From contig CAMLFP010000106.1 of the NCBI GenBank assembly GCA_946479335.1, forward strand, positions 1 through 14,650: 14,650 nt of DNA, read 5' to 3'. How positions within the stretch are numbered: the stretch's first letter is position 1; each line of letters begins with the position of its first letter. The DNA comes from an uncultured Archangium sp. Its GTDB lineage: Bacteria > Myxococcota > Myxococcia > Myxococcales > Myxococcaceae. A model generated the notes under the pieces. It saw nothing but the letters and a program-made list of their open reading frames with translations. It ran no database searches and was not told the origin of the DNA. The position numbers and the translations under genes were made by a program. Of the stretch, positions 5,762-13,751 are shown in pieces.

Positions 5762-8293
5762 TCAACGGGGAGTGGAGACGCCGATGGAGCCGAAGCGCGC
5801 CACCGTGACGTTGAGGGTGAAGAGCGGCACCACCGGGCGCGGGTACAGCGGCTGGGTGGCGGTGAAGTCGACGCGCCAGCAATCGCAGGCCGGCGCGAAG
5901 CCGATGCCCAGCGCGTGTTGTTGCACCGTGAGCCGCGGGGAGGCGCTGTAGTCGGGCATGGCCAGCTCACCGGTGCCGATCAGCGGCGGCAGGTCGGAGA
6001 TCAAGATGTCGTAGTGCGCGAAGACCGGGCCGAAGTTCCAGCGCACGCCCGACGAGATCATCTGCACCGGCGTCGCGGAGGTGTACCCGCGGTCGACGAG
6101 GAAGAGCAGATCGAGGGGCTGCCGGGAGCGCATCGTGCCCTCCATCATCACGCGCTCGTAGCCGGCGTAGACGCCGTGGCCCTTGAGATCATCGAGCTCG
6201 AGGCGGGCCGAGCCACGCGTGAAGCCGCCGCGCTCTACGGGCGTGATGCCGTCGGAGGCGACGCGCTTCGCGAGCGGGTCGAACCGCAGCTGGCCCTGCG
6301 CCGAGAACCACCCGTACCGCACCGCCAGCGCCGCGTAGAACTCGCCTGGGGTGACCTGCATCGAGGGGCCGGAGAACTCCACGCCCTGCCCCACCGAGAG
6401 CCGCGCGAGTTCGGCGCCGTTGCGCAACAGCCGCTGCCGCAGCTCGGCGACGCCCTGCACGCGCGCGGTGAGGTTCGGCACCGCCGCGTCGACCGCGTCG
6501 TACGGCACGAGGGCGTTCGCGTTCGAGCTCTGTACGCCGAAGGGCAGCGCGCGCACCTCGACCAGCGGTTGGATCACGTGCCGGAACGCGCCGAACTTTC
6601 GCGAGAGCTCGGTCTCGACCTTCGCGTCGAGCAGCAGGTAGCCGCGGTGCCAGAGGTTGCCGGAGGCCTCCCCCGACCACAGGTACTGCCGCCACGACGC
6701 CGACACGCTGGCCGACATCACGCCGAACGGCTGCACCGAGAGGCTCACCGTGGGCCTGGCCATCAAGCGGAGCCGCGACTCGCGCTCGCCGGGGTTCCAG
6801 ACGCGATCGCCCACGCCGACGACGCCATTGCGCGGTCCGTAGAGCAGCCCTACCGCGCTGGCGAAGGTGACCGGGGTGATGGCGCCGCCCAGCGCGTTCA
6901 CGCCTTCGTCGCCGGTCTTCGAGAACAACGGCGAGAGGCGCACCACGTCGCCCTCCACCTCGAAGCGCACCGGGCCCAGCTGACGTTCGGGTTGCCAGCC
7001 GAAAGTGAGCGCGGGGAGCCGCTGCAGCGTGCCCGGCCCGTACTTCGCGACGGTGGTGTCGGAGGCGAGGTGCTGGCGCCCGAGCCAGTCGTACCCCCAC
7101 TGGATGTCCTGCCGGAGGCCGACGTCGAGCCCCACGTAGTGCGTGTCGCCCTTCTGGAAGATCTTCGCGCTGCTGCGCAGGTACGTCGCGGCGCTGGCGA
7201 TGACGTCGACGGTGAGATCGCGGTTGTAGTCGCCGTCGGAGTGGGCACTGACGTCGACGCGCGCGCCGAAGCCGAGCGGGATGTCTTGCACGTGGAGCCA
7301 CGAAAACTCGCCGCGGAGCCCGCGTGGGCCGACGCCACGATCGGCGATGCCGAGATCGACCGCGCGCTGCGTGCGGAAGTCGTACAGCAACCCCAGCACC
7401 ACCTTCCCCGAGGTGCGCGCCTCGGGGAAATAGCGGAACTCGGTGTTGAGCCGCGGGCCCTGCACGCCGGTCGGCGACTGCACCCCGTTGATGATCGGCG
7501 CGCCCGTGAAGAAGCCCGGAGTGAGCGTGAAGTCGTAGCTGCGCCCCGCGGTGATGAAGACCGGCAGGTCGAGCGAGAAGCCGTTGAGCGACGAGTACCC
7601 CGGCTTGGGGAAGAGCAGGCCCGTCTGCCGGCCGGTCATCGGCAGCGAGAGCCACGGCAACCAGAGGATCGGCACGTTCTTCACGCGCACCACCGGGTTG
7701 GTGATCGACACGCGATCGTGCTCGGTGTCGACCACCGCGCTGCTGGAGGTGATCGACCACGACGGGTGCACGAAGTCGCACTCGCAGGGCACCAGCTCGA
7801 GCGACTCGACGCGCCAGCCGTTGGGCTCGCGCTTGAGGTGGTTCCCCTCGAGGATGGTCTGCGTCGTGCCGGTCTTCTCCAGCGCCTCGGCGGTCGACGC
7901 GGCGAGGAACTTCTCGTCGCTCACGTCCTTCTTGGAGAGGGCGCGGCCGTCGTAGAGGTACACGTCCTCCACCTGGCGGTGCTCGTCCAACACCAGCGTC
8001 AGCACGTCGGAGGTGATGCCGATCTTCCCGCTGCGCACGAGGCGCGCGACGACGTGCCCGACGGCGGTGACCACGTTGCGCTGTTGATCGTAGACGATGC
8101 GCTCCGCGTCGACGGCGATGCCGGCCGAGGTGAGCTTCGCCTTCCCTTCGGCGGTGGTGAGGTCCTTCTTGCCGTCGTGCAGCAGGCGCTCGGCGGTCAG
8201 CGTCACCTCTTCGCCTTCGGGGAGCGCCGCTGCGTCAGCGAGCTCCGTCGGCGGGGCGGTTGCGATGATGGCCAGCCACAACCCGAGCATCAC
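5762..8293 (-). CDS. lptD: LPS-assembly protein LptD
   Basis: Outer-membrane beta-barrel that, with LptE, inserts LPS into the outer leaflet. The 843-aa product has an export signal (about 1-12), an OstA/LptA-like jellyroll (about 28-180: LTAERLLHDGKKDLTTAEGK, IVYDQQRNVVTAVGHV) and the conserved junction VRVKNVPILWLPWLSLPM (202-219), with RQTGLLFPKPGYSSLNGFSL (222-241) leading into the barrel. There are exactly four cysteines: C170/C172 at the jellyroll-barrel junction and C803/C805 near the C-terminus, in the place of the E. coli C724/C725 pair. The start is GTG at 8293 or ATG at 8290; the gap after the AMIN gene is 13 bp and GAAAGAAG overlaps that gene's stop region, so they form an operon. 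No lptE gene is evident here. Confidence 0.93.
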   Translation of the reverse strand: MMLGLWLAIIATAPPTELADAAALPEGEEVTLTAERLLHDGKKDLTTAEGKAKLTSAGIAVDAERIVYDQQRNVVTAVGHVVARLVRSGKIGITSDVLTLVLDEHRQVEDVYLYDGRALSKKDVSDEKFLAASTAEALEKTGTTQTILEGNHLKREPNGWRVESLELVPCECDFVHPSWSITSSSAVVDTEHDRVSITNPVVRVKNVPILWLPWLSLPMTGRQTGLLFPKPGYSSLNGFSLDLPVFITAGRSYDFTLTPGFFTGAPIINGVQSPTGVQGPRLNTEFRYFPEARTSGKVVLGLLYDFRTQRAVDLGIADRGVGPRGLRGEFSWLHVQDIPLGFGARVDVSAHSDGDYNRDLTVDVIASAATYLRSSAKIFQKGDTHYVGLDVGLRQDIQWGYDWLGRQHLASDTTVAKYGPGTLQRLPALTFGWQPERQLGPVRFEVEGDVVRLSPLFSKTGDEGVNALGGAITPVTFASAVGLLYGPRNGVVGVGDRVWNPGERESRLRLMARPTVSLSVQPFGVMSASVSASWRQYLWSGEASGNLWHRGYLLLDAKVETELSRKFGAFRHVIQPLVEVRALPFGVQSSNANALVPYDAVDAAVPNLTARVQGVAELRQRLLRNGAELARLSVGQGVEFSGPSMQVTPGEFYAALAVRYGWFSAQGQLRFDPLAKRVASDGITPVERGGFTRGSARLELDDLKGHGVYAGYERVMMEGTMRSRQPLDLLFLVDRGYTSATPVQMISSGVRWNFGPVFAHYDILISDLPPLIGTGELAMPDYSASPRLTVQQHALGIGFAPACDCWRVDFTATQPLYPRPVVPLFTLNVTVARFGSIGVSTPR

Positions 8294-8306
8294 GGGCGGG
8301 CTTCTT

Positions 8307-9980
8307 TCACTCGGGGCGCTCGAATTCCAGCGTCAGCTCGTTGCCGGTCTGGCTCGCGCGGTAGGCGACGGCGCGCTTCAAGCTGATGAAGACCTTCACC
8401 CCGGTGCCCTGCTCCTCGGGGCGCACCAGGGAGACGGCGGTGTCGAAGAAGCTGGCGTCGATGATGCGCTGGTTGTTGGGCAGGCCGATCTGCGTGTTCT
8501 CCAGCGTCAGCACCACCTCGCGGTCACCGTCTTCGCCGACGCGGTAGTGCACGGGCGACGAGGTGCGGAAGAAGACGCGGCCGACGCCCTCGTCTTGCTT
8601 GAAGCCCACGAAGGTCATGCGCGCCACCTTGCCGGCCGACGCCAGCTCCGAGGGCGACGGGGTGCGCATCGCGGCGGCCTCCAGCTCGGCCTGCTTGCGC
8701 TTCTTCTCGGCGTCCTTCGCGGCCAACCGCTGGGCGTCTTCCTCGCGCGTCTTCTCGGCCAGCCGCTGCGCCTCTTCGTCGCGCTTCTTCGCCTCGGCGA
8801 TGCGTCGCTCTTCCTCGGCGCGCCGTTTCGCGTCGAGCGCGGCGAGGCGCGCCTCTTCCTTCTTCGCGGCGTCACGCTCGGCCTTCTCGCGCTCGGCCTC
8901 GGCGCGCGCTTCGGCCTCGATGCGCTTGAGCTGCGCCAGCTCGGCGGCCTTGCGGTCGGCCGCTTCCTTCGCCTGACGCGCCTTCTCGTCACGGGCGGCC
9001 TTCTCCGCGGCCAGCTTCTCCTCGCGCGCAGCCTTCTCGGCCGCCAGCTTCTCCTCGCGCGCGGCCTTCTCCGCCGCCAGCTTCTCTTCGCGCGCGGCCT
9101 TCTCGGCGGCGGCCTTCGCCTCGCGGTCCTCCTCCTCGCGGCGCTTCGCGGCGGCGAGCTCCTGCGCCTTGCGCGCGGCGGCTTCCTTCGCGGCGCGCGC
9201 AGCGGCTTCCTTCTCCTCGCGCGCACGCTGGGCCTCGGCTTCCTTCTCGAGGCGCACCCGCTCGCGCTCCGCGGCCTCGGCGGCGGCCCTGGCCCTCTTC
9301 TCGTCTTCGAGGCGCCGCTTCTCGGCCAACGCCGCTTCCTTCGCCTGGCGTTCGGCCTCTGCTTTCTCTGCGGCCTTGCGCTCGGCCTCGGCCTTCTCGG
9401 CGGCGAGCTTCGCGACCCGGGCCTCCTCGGCCTGCTTCGCCTGCCGCTCCTGCTCTTCCTTCGCGAGGCGCGCTGCTTCCTGCGCCTGTCGCTCCTGCTC
9501 CTCTTTGGCGACGCGCGCGGCCTCGGCGGCGGCCTTCGCCTCGGCGTCCTTCTTCTCGCGCGCGAGGCGCTCCTCTTCAGCGCGCTTCGCCGCGACCGCG
9601 CCATCGGCGGGCAGCTTCACCACCAGCGCGGTGCCCTCGGAGCTGATGTCGGTCTCCAGCTCGCGCGTGAAGCCGATCAGGATGCGCGCGATGGCCGACG
9701 CCTCGGTGCCGTAGCTGGCGATCTTGATGGAGGTGACGGTGCCGTCGTTGACCTTGAGCTCCTTCGGTACGCCGTCGAACACCGCCTCCGACACGTCGAT
9801 CACCAGCCGCGCCGGGTCGGCCATGGTGAAGGTGGTGAAGTTGGCCTTGCGGCTGCCGGTGATCTCGATCGTCGAACCCTTCACCTCGATCTTCGAGATG
9901 GAGTTGAGCTTGACGCGGTCCTGCCCGAACGCCGTCAAGGCGAGGAAGAGCGCGCTGAAGACCCCGAGCTGTTTCATCAT
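8307..9980 (-). CDS. Secreted AMIN - long charged helix - AMIN-like protein
   Basis: A 557-aa periplasmic protein. Residues 1-20 are an export signal (LGVFSALFLALTAFG). Residues about 25-125 form an AMIN domain (LNSISKIEVKGSTIEITGSR, ADPARLVIDVSE, ARILIGFTRE), the module that targets PilQ, AmiC and similar proteins to the cell wall. Residues about 130-436 are an unbroken Ala/Glu/Lys/Arg helix, like the TolA stalk, with 11-residue repeats (EEKLAAEKAAR). Residues about 450-557 resemble a second AMIN fold (FRTSSPVHYRVG, VFISLKRAV). There is no secretin or amidase domain, so it is neither PilQ nor AmiC. The start is the ATG at 9980, or the adjacent ATG at 9977; no clear ribosome site is seen. First of the AMIN-lptD group, 50 bp behind the hydrolase gene, so transcription from further upstream is also possible. 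Role unknown; likely structural in the envelope. Confidence 0.87.
   Translation of the reverse strand: MMKQLGVFSALFLALTAFGQDRVKLNSISKIEVKGSTIEITGSRKANFTTFTMADPARLVIDVSEAVFDGVPKELKVNDGTVTSIKIASYGTEASAIARILIGFTRELETDISSEGTALVVKLPADGAVAAKRAEEERLAREKKDAEAKAAAEAARVAKEEQERQAQEAARLAKEEQERQAKQAEEARVAKLAAEKAEAERKAAEKAEAERQAKEAALAEKRRLEDEKRARAAAEAAERERVRLEKEAEAQRAREEKEAAARAAKEAAARKAQELAAAKRREEEDREAKAAAEKAAREEKLAAEKAAREEKLAAEKAAREEKLAAEKAARDEKARQAKEAADRKAAELAQLKRIEAEARAEAEREKAERDAAKKEEARLAALDAKRRAEEERRIAEAKKRDEEAQRLAEKTREEDAQRLAAKDAEKKRKQAELEAAAMRTPSPSELASAGKVARMTFVGFKQDEGVGRVFFRTSSPVHYRVGEDGDREVVLTLENTQIGLPNNQRIIDASFFDTAVSLVRPEEQGTGVKVFISLKRAVAYRASQTGNELTLEFERPE
8992..9123 (-). repeat. 33-bp in-frame tandem repeat in the AMIN protein gene
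   Basis: Three near-identical 33-bp units (8992-9024, 9025-9057, 9058-9090) and a diverged fourth (9091-9123) encode the 11-residue helix unit EEKLAAEKAAR. Units 1-3 differ at only a few, mostly synonymous, positions. Being a multiple of three, copy-number change by slippage or recombination would keep the frame and only alter stalk length. Confidence 0.88.
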
Positions 9981-10030
9981 GTAGCAGCGTACCAACCGGG
10001 CGCGGCTGCTCCACTTTTCGACCTGAACGC

Positions 10031-11257
10031 TCAGTCGTTGGTGTGCGTGCGCGGGAGCGACGGGGTGCGGTCGCGGTGCATTCGCGCGTACTCGACGAGG
10101 TTCTTGATGTCGTAACAGATCTGCCTGATGTCATGCCCCATGGTGAGCTCGATGTGGCTGTTGCCCTTCACCGGGCGCCACAGCAGGTACTCACTCTTCG
10201 CGGCGCGGTAGACCTTTCGCGTCGCGGCCAGTGAGGCCATGGGGTCCATGTCGCCGAAGATGATCGCCATCGGCACCTTGATCTTCGAGAACCCGCGCTG
10301 GAAGTCGTAGCCGGTGCGGTAGCAGACCGTCTCCTGCGCGCGGATCCACCGGAAGAACTGATCGACGACCTTGCGCGGTTCCTTCTCGCCGCCCTCTTTG
10401 AGCAGCCAGCGCACGTCGGCCATCGACATGCGGTCCCACCGGGTGAGCCAGTTGAAGCGGCTGGCGATGAGGCCCATCGCCGGGCTGCGCTCCGCCACGC
10501 CCAGCGCGTCAGACGCGGCCTTGAGCCAGGTGTCGAGCGGCAGGTAGCGGTACGCGAGCTTCTGCGCCGGCTTGCTGAACGGCGAGATCGCCCGGCCGAG
10601 GTTGATGGAGCCCAGCGTGGCGTCGACCGCGGCGTTGATGCCCGGCCCCGCGAACGCCAGCGCCTTGAGGGGGAGGTTGTCCTTCGCCAGCTCCGCGGCG
10701 GCGCCGATGGTGACGATGCCCTCGAAATGCTCGGGGTGGATGCCGGCGTACCCGTAGCCCAGCATGCCGCCCATGGAGTGGCCGCAATAGAAGATGCGCT
10801 CGCGCCGGGTGATGCGCCGCACGCCCGCCACCGCCGCCGGGAGGTCGTAGAGGAAGTAGCTGTCGATGTCCCAGTCCCACTCCAGATCGGCGGGGAGCTT
10901 GCGGCCGTACTTCTTCGCGCGCTCGTGCTGGAACTCGACCGAGCTCTTGCCGTGCCCGCGCAGCTCGAGGATGTGGATGTCGAGGCCGAAGAACAGGAGG
11001 TTCTTCACGAACTCGCCGCTCGTCCACGCGTGGCGGTTCTGACAGAAGCCGTGCACCAGCAGCATCGGCTCGCCGAACAGCGGCTGGGGGAAGTTCTGCG
11101 GCTCAGGCCGGTAGCGGGTGATCACCAGCGACCAGCCGTCGGCGGTCTCCACGACGTAGCGGGTCTTCTTGTACAGCGCCCGGAACTCGATCTCGTCGAC
11201 CGTCGGGTGGCGAGCGTCTTTCTTCGGTGGCGAGGGCGGCGGGGTCGAGGCGGTCAT
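10031..11257 (-). CDS. Alpha/beta-hydrolase (lipase/esterase-like)
   Basis: A 408-aa serine hydrolase of unknown substrate. The fold's landmarks are in order: oxyanion-hole LLVHGF (66-71), LELRGHGKSS (97-106), the nucleophile elbow GHSMGG (159-164, Ser161), an acid in FGDMDPM (D336 or D338) and a histidine in GNSHIEL (H368; H375 is the alternative). A large insert (about 190-310) would form a lid. The serine nucleophile argues against a PHA synthase, which uses cysteine. The N-terminus (MTASTPPPSPPKKD) is proline-rich with no export signal, so it should be cytoplasmic. Its ATG overlaps the stop of the HmuY-like gene (ATGA) and has no close ribosome site, implying translational coupling with an uptake system. 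It may act on the imported ligand, for example an ester or lactone bond, but that is inference. Confidence 0.88.
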   Translation of the reverse strand: MTASTPPPSPPKKDARHPTVDEIEFRALYKKTRYVVETADGWSLVITRYRPEPQNFPQPLFGEPMLLVHGFCQNRHAWTSGEFVKNLLFFGLDIHILELRGHGKSSVEFQHERAKKYGRKLPADLEWDWDIDSYFLYDLPAAVAGVRRITRRERIFYCGHSMGGMLGYGYAGIHPEHFEGIVTIGAAAELAKDNLPLKALAFAGPGINAAVDATLGSINLGRAISPFSKPAQKLAYRYLPLDTWLKAASDALGVAERSPAMGLIASRFNWLTRWDRMSMADVRWLLKEGGEKEPRKVVDQFFRWIRAQETVCYRTGYDFQRGFSKIKVPMAIIFGDMDPMASLAATRKVYRAAKSEYLLWRPVKGNSHIELTMGHDIRQICYDIKNLVEYARMHRDRTPSLPRTHTND

Positions 11258-11826
11258 GGAGCAGCGAGAGGCTCATACTCCATCGTGAGCACCGCCGGCG
11301 TGCCCGCTGCGTCGTAGTACTCGAGGATTCGCAGCTTCACGTACGCGCCGTCGGAGGTGTGCACCACGTAGATCAGGTCGCGCGCCGTGAGCCGGTGCTT
11401 GCCGAGATCATAGAGGTACCAGCCGTCGTACACGGTGTTGAAGAGGTGATCGTTGGTGTCCTTCGAATAGCCGCTGGCCGGCGCCTGCGTCAGCGAGTTC
11501 CAGTCTTGCCCCTTGAGCACCAGGGCCTCGACGGTGCCGGTGGGGTTGCTGGCGCCGCTGTTGATCGACACCACGAAGCGCTGCACGGCGAGGTCCCACG
11601 CGTTGGTCGAGAAGGCCTCGTCGGTCTTCATCTCGCGGCCCTCGTCGAGATCGATGAAGACCTGCGAGCCCTTGTTGGTGGCGTCGACGTGCAGCGTGAC
11701 GGTGTCGCCGTTGCGCTCCGCGGTCACCAGCGGGCCCGAGTTCACCGCGCCGTCGAACGGGTGATCGACGCGCAGATCATTGGCGCAGCCACACAACACG
11801 ACGGCGAGGAGAGCGAGCGCGCGCAT
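11254..11826 (-). CDS. HmuY-family lipoprotein
   Basis: A 190-aa surface or periplasmic lipoprotein. The signal MRALALLAVVLCGC gives Cys14 as the lipid site, followed by Ala-Asn, so outer-membrane retention is expected. The central and C-terminal parts follow the HmuY pattern: NAWDLAVQRFVVSINSG (75-91), SGASNPTG (90-97), YDGWYLYDLGKHRLTARD (133-150), IYVVHTSDGAYVKLRILEYY (152-171) and a final beta strand LTMEYEPL. HmuY of Porphyromonas gingivalis is a hemophore that passes heme to the TonB receptor HmuR; other family members bind heme through different residues, and I cannot say which residues (H127, H144 and H156 are candidates) do so here. The ATG lies in TGATG with the receptor's stop, 7 bases after AGGTGG. 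Family membership is fairly secure; heme as ligand is not. Confidence 0.8.
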   Translation of the reverse strand: MRALALLAVVLCGCANDLRVDHPFDGAVNSGPLVTAERNGDTVTLHVDATNKGSQVFIDLDEGREMKTDEAFSTNAWDLAVQRFVVSINSGASNPTGTVEALVLKGQDWNSLTQAPASGYSKDTNDHLFNTVYDGWYLYDLGKHRLTARDLIYVVHTSDGAYVKLRILEYYDAAGTPAVLTMEYEPLAAP

Positions 11827-13751
11827 CAGAGATCCACCTGGAGGCCGCCGATCACGCCGCGGGGCGGTCTCGGGTTGTAGCTCTGGTCTCCGGAGTTGAG
11901 GAGGTTGTAGCCGTTGACGAACACGCGGAACCAACGCCACGTGTAGCTGAGCTGCGCCTCGAGGTCGAAGTAGCCGGGCGCCATCACCATCTGCTCGTTC
12001 CCCAGCCCCAGGACGTTCGTGTAGCCCGAGGCGATGCCCACGTAATACGGCCGGGCCGAGCGGTAGGTGCCGCGCACCACCAGCTCGAGGCCGAACGGCG
12101 AGTACTTCGCGGTGAGCGTCGCGTTGAGGAGGTGGTTCGCGCGGCCCTCCAGGGGCCGGTTGCGCGTCACGTCGCGCGCGTCGAGGCCCATGTAGCCGAG
12201 GTCGAGGTAGGTGCCGCGCGAGATGCGGGTGCGCAGCGAGATCTCCCCGCCCTGCGTGTACGCCGCGGAGACGTTCTCGTACCCGAAGATGACCGGGTCA
12301 TCGGGGTTGGGCGCGCCGCTGGCCGACACGTTGATGAGGTTGGTGACGCCGGTGTGCCACGCGCTCGCCGACAGCACCCAGCCCTGCAACGGGAGCCGCC
12401 AGTCGGCGGAGAGGTTCACCGACACCGAGCGCTCGGCCTGCAGCTTCGGGTTGCCCTGCACGATGTAGCCGATGCCGGCGTTCGAGAAGCGCAGGTAGAG
12501 CTCCGAGAACGACGGCGGGCGGAAGCCGAGGCCGAACGCGGCGCGCACCGTGAGCTCGGGGAACGGGTCGATCTTGAACGCGACGCGCGGCGACGGCGCC
12601 CACCCGAACTGCGTGTCGACGTCGGCGCGGAAGCCCGACGACAGCGTCATCTTCGGCCCGGCGCCGGTGTTGATGAGCCACTCGTCTTGCAGGAACACGC
12701 CGACGCGGCCACGCATCACCAGCGGCGGGTCGATGCGCGTGGAGTTGAGCCGCTCGTAGTAGCCCTCCACGCCGCCGCTCAACGTGTGGTTGCCGATCTG
12801 GTGCTCGACCTGCCCCACCGCCTCGTAGAAGCGCGTGAAGTTCACCGAGTACTCGTCGAGCGCCTTGGAGCCGCGCTGATCGACGAGGAACTGATCGCGG
12901 AACAGCCCGAAGTGGCCGCGCAGCGTGGCGGTGGTCGTGCCGTTGAAGCGCTGCCGGTAGCCGAGCCACGTGTCGAACGACTCGGTGCGCTGGTAGCGGT
13001 CGAACACCGCGCCCGACTCGTTGAGGTCGACGCCGTTCTGATCGATGAAGACGTACTGCGTTCGCGCCCAGATGCGGAGGTTCTCGTCGGGCGCGTAGGC
13101 CACCTCGAGATCGCCGTCGGCGCGCTTCAAGCCGGCGCCGCTCGTCGCGGGGTCGCGCTTGTCCCAATCGTACGGGTTTCGGGTGCGGTACCCGCCACCG
13201 GCGCGGAGCTCGAAGGGCCCCAGGCGCGAGCCGACGTAGCCGCGCACGTCGCCCTCGAGCAGCGTGCCGAACATGCCGCGCACCGAGCCCTCGATCTTCT
13301 TCGTCGGCCGCCGGGTGATGAGGTTGATCACGCCGCCGATCGCGTCAGCGCCGTACAGCGCCGCGGCGGGCCCCTTGACGATCTCCACGCGCTCGATGTC
13401 GCGCAGCGAGAAGCGCGAGATGTCGGTGAACGAGCCCGAGCGCCCCGCGACGCGCTGCCCATCGATGAGGATCAGCACGTACTCGGGGTCCATCCCCTGG
13501 AGGCGCAGGCCGGTGCCGCGACTCGTGTAGACCATCTCCACGCCAGGGTGCTGCTGCAGCAACTGCGGGAGGTCGCGCACGCCGAGCGCTTCGATCTGCG
13601 CGCGGGTGATGATCTCCGTCGGCTGCACCGCGTCGCCCGCGCGGCGCTCCCCACGGGCGCTGGTCACGACGGTGGCGCGCGCCGGGTCTGGCCGCTCATC
13701 GACGCCTGCATCTGCTTGAGCCAGCACTGCCGCCAGTACGAGTGACCACAC
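11826..13751 (-). CDS. TonB-dependent outer-membrane receptor
   Basis: A 641-aa ligand-gated outer-membrane channel powered by TonB-ExbBD. After a short export signal (1-13), ATVVTSA (26-32) fits a TonB box. The plug covers about 40-150: LPQLLQQHPGVEM, GLRLQGMDPEYVLILIDGQR, VEIVKGPAAALYGADAIGGV (122-141). The rest is a 22-strand barrel, including FRPP (410-413) and NPKL (434-437), which correspond to the FRAP/NPNL boxes of heme and related receptors; no histidine lies between them. The partner HmuY-like gene follows with a one-base overlap, as in hmuRY loci. The start is GTG at 13751, forced by a stop 14 codons upstream; no clear ribosome site is visible. The ligand may be heme, a siderophore or a cobalamin-type molecule. 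Confidence 0.93.
   Translation of the reverse strand: MWSLVLAAVLAQADAGVDERPDPARATVVTSARGERRAGDAVQPTEIITRAQIEALGVRDLPQLLQQHPGVEMVYTSRGTGLRLQGMDPEYVLILIDGQRVAGRSGSFTDISRFSLRDIERVEIVKGPAAALYGADAIGGVINLITRRPTKKIEGSVRGMFGTLLEGDVRGYVGSRLGPFELRAGGGYRTRNPYDWDKRDPATSGAGLKRADGDLEVAYAPDENLRIWARTQYVFIDQNGVDLNESGAVFDRYQRTESFDTWLGYRQRFNGTTTATLRGHFGLFRDQFLVDQRGSKALDEYSVNFTRFYEAVGQVEHQIGNHTLSGGVEGYYERLNSTRIDPPLVMRGRVGVFLQDEWLINTGAGPKMTLSSGFRADVDTQFGWAPSPRVAFKIDPFPELTVRAAFGLGFRPPSFSELYLRFSNAGIGYIVQGNPKLQAERSVSVNLSADWRLPLQGWVLSASAWHTGVTNLINVSASGAPNPDDPVIFGYENVSAAYTQGGEISLRTRISRGTYLDLGYMGLDARDVTRNRPLEGRANHLLNATLTAKYSPFGLELVVRGTYRSARPYYVGIASGYTNVLGLGNEQMVMAPGYFDLEAQLSYTWRWFRVFVNGYNLLNSGDQSYNPRPPRGVIGGLQVDL

Noticed and set aside
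5915..8386. 823-codon open frame on the plus strand opposite lptD
   Set aside because: Arg/His/Glu/Ala-rich translation with no domain, fully antisense to a clear LptD; typical shadow frame in GC-rich DNA. The same holds for the minus-strand frame 6189-7781.
8992..9123. CRISPR-like regular repeats
   Set aside because: The 33-bp units are directly adjacent with no spacers and are in frame within a coding gene.
8307..9980. PilQ secretin or AmiC amidase
   Set aside because: AMIN domain present, but no secretin, STN or amidase catalytic domain follows it.
9983..10010. AGCAGC / GCTGCT inverted repeat before the AMIN gene start
   Set aside because: Only six pairs with a 16-base loop and no T-tract; too weak to call a terminator or a translation switch.
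8097..10115. 672-codon leucine-rich plus-strand frame
   Set aside because: It is the reverse reading of the Ala/Glu/Lys helix gene, which produces leucine-rich text by codon complement; no ribosome site or membrane-protein pattern.
10031..11257. PHA synthase (PhaC)
   Set aside because: The nucleophile motif is GHSMG with serine, whereas PhaC has cysteine there; it fits a lipase/esterase better.
12132..13745. 537-codon plus-strand frame opposite the TonB receptor
   Set aside because: Low-complexity Arg/Val/Ala/Glu text antisense to a well-supported receptor. Frames 1289-2452 (opposite icd) and 2541-3716 (opposite the lipoprotein gene) were rejected for the same reason.
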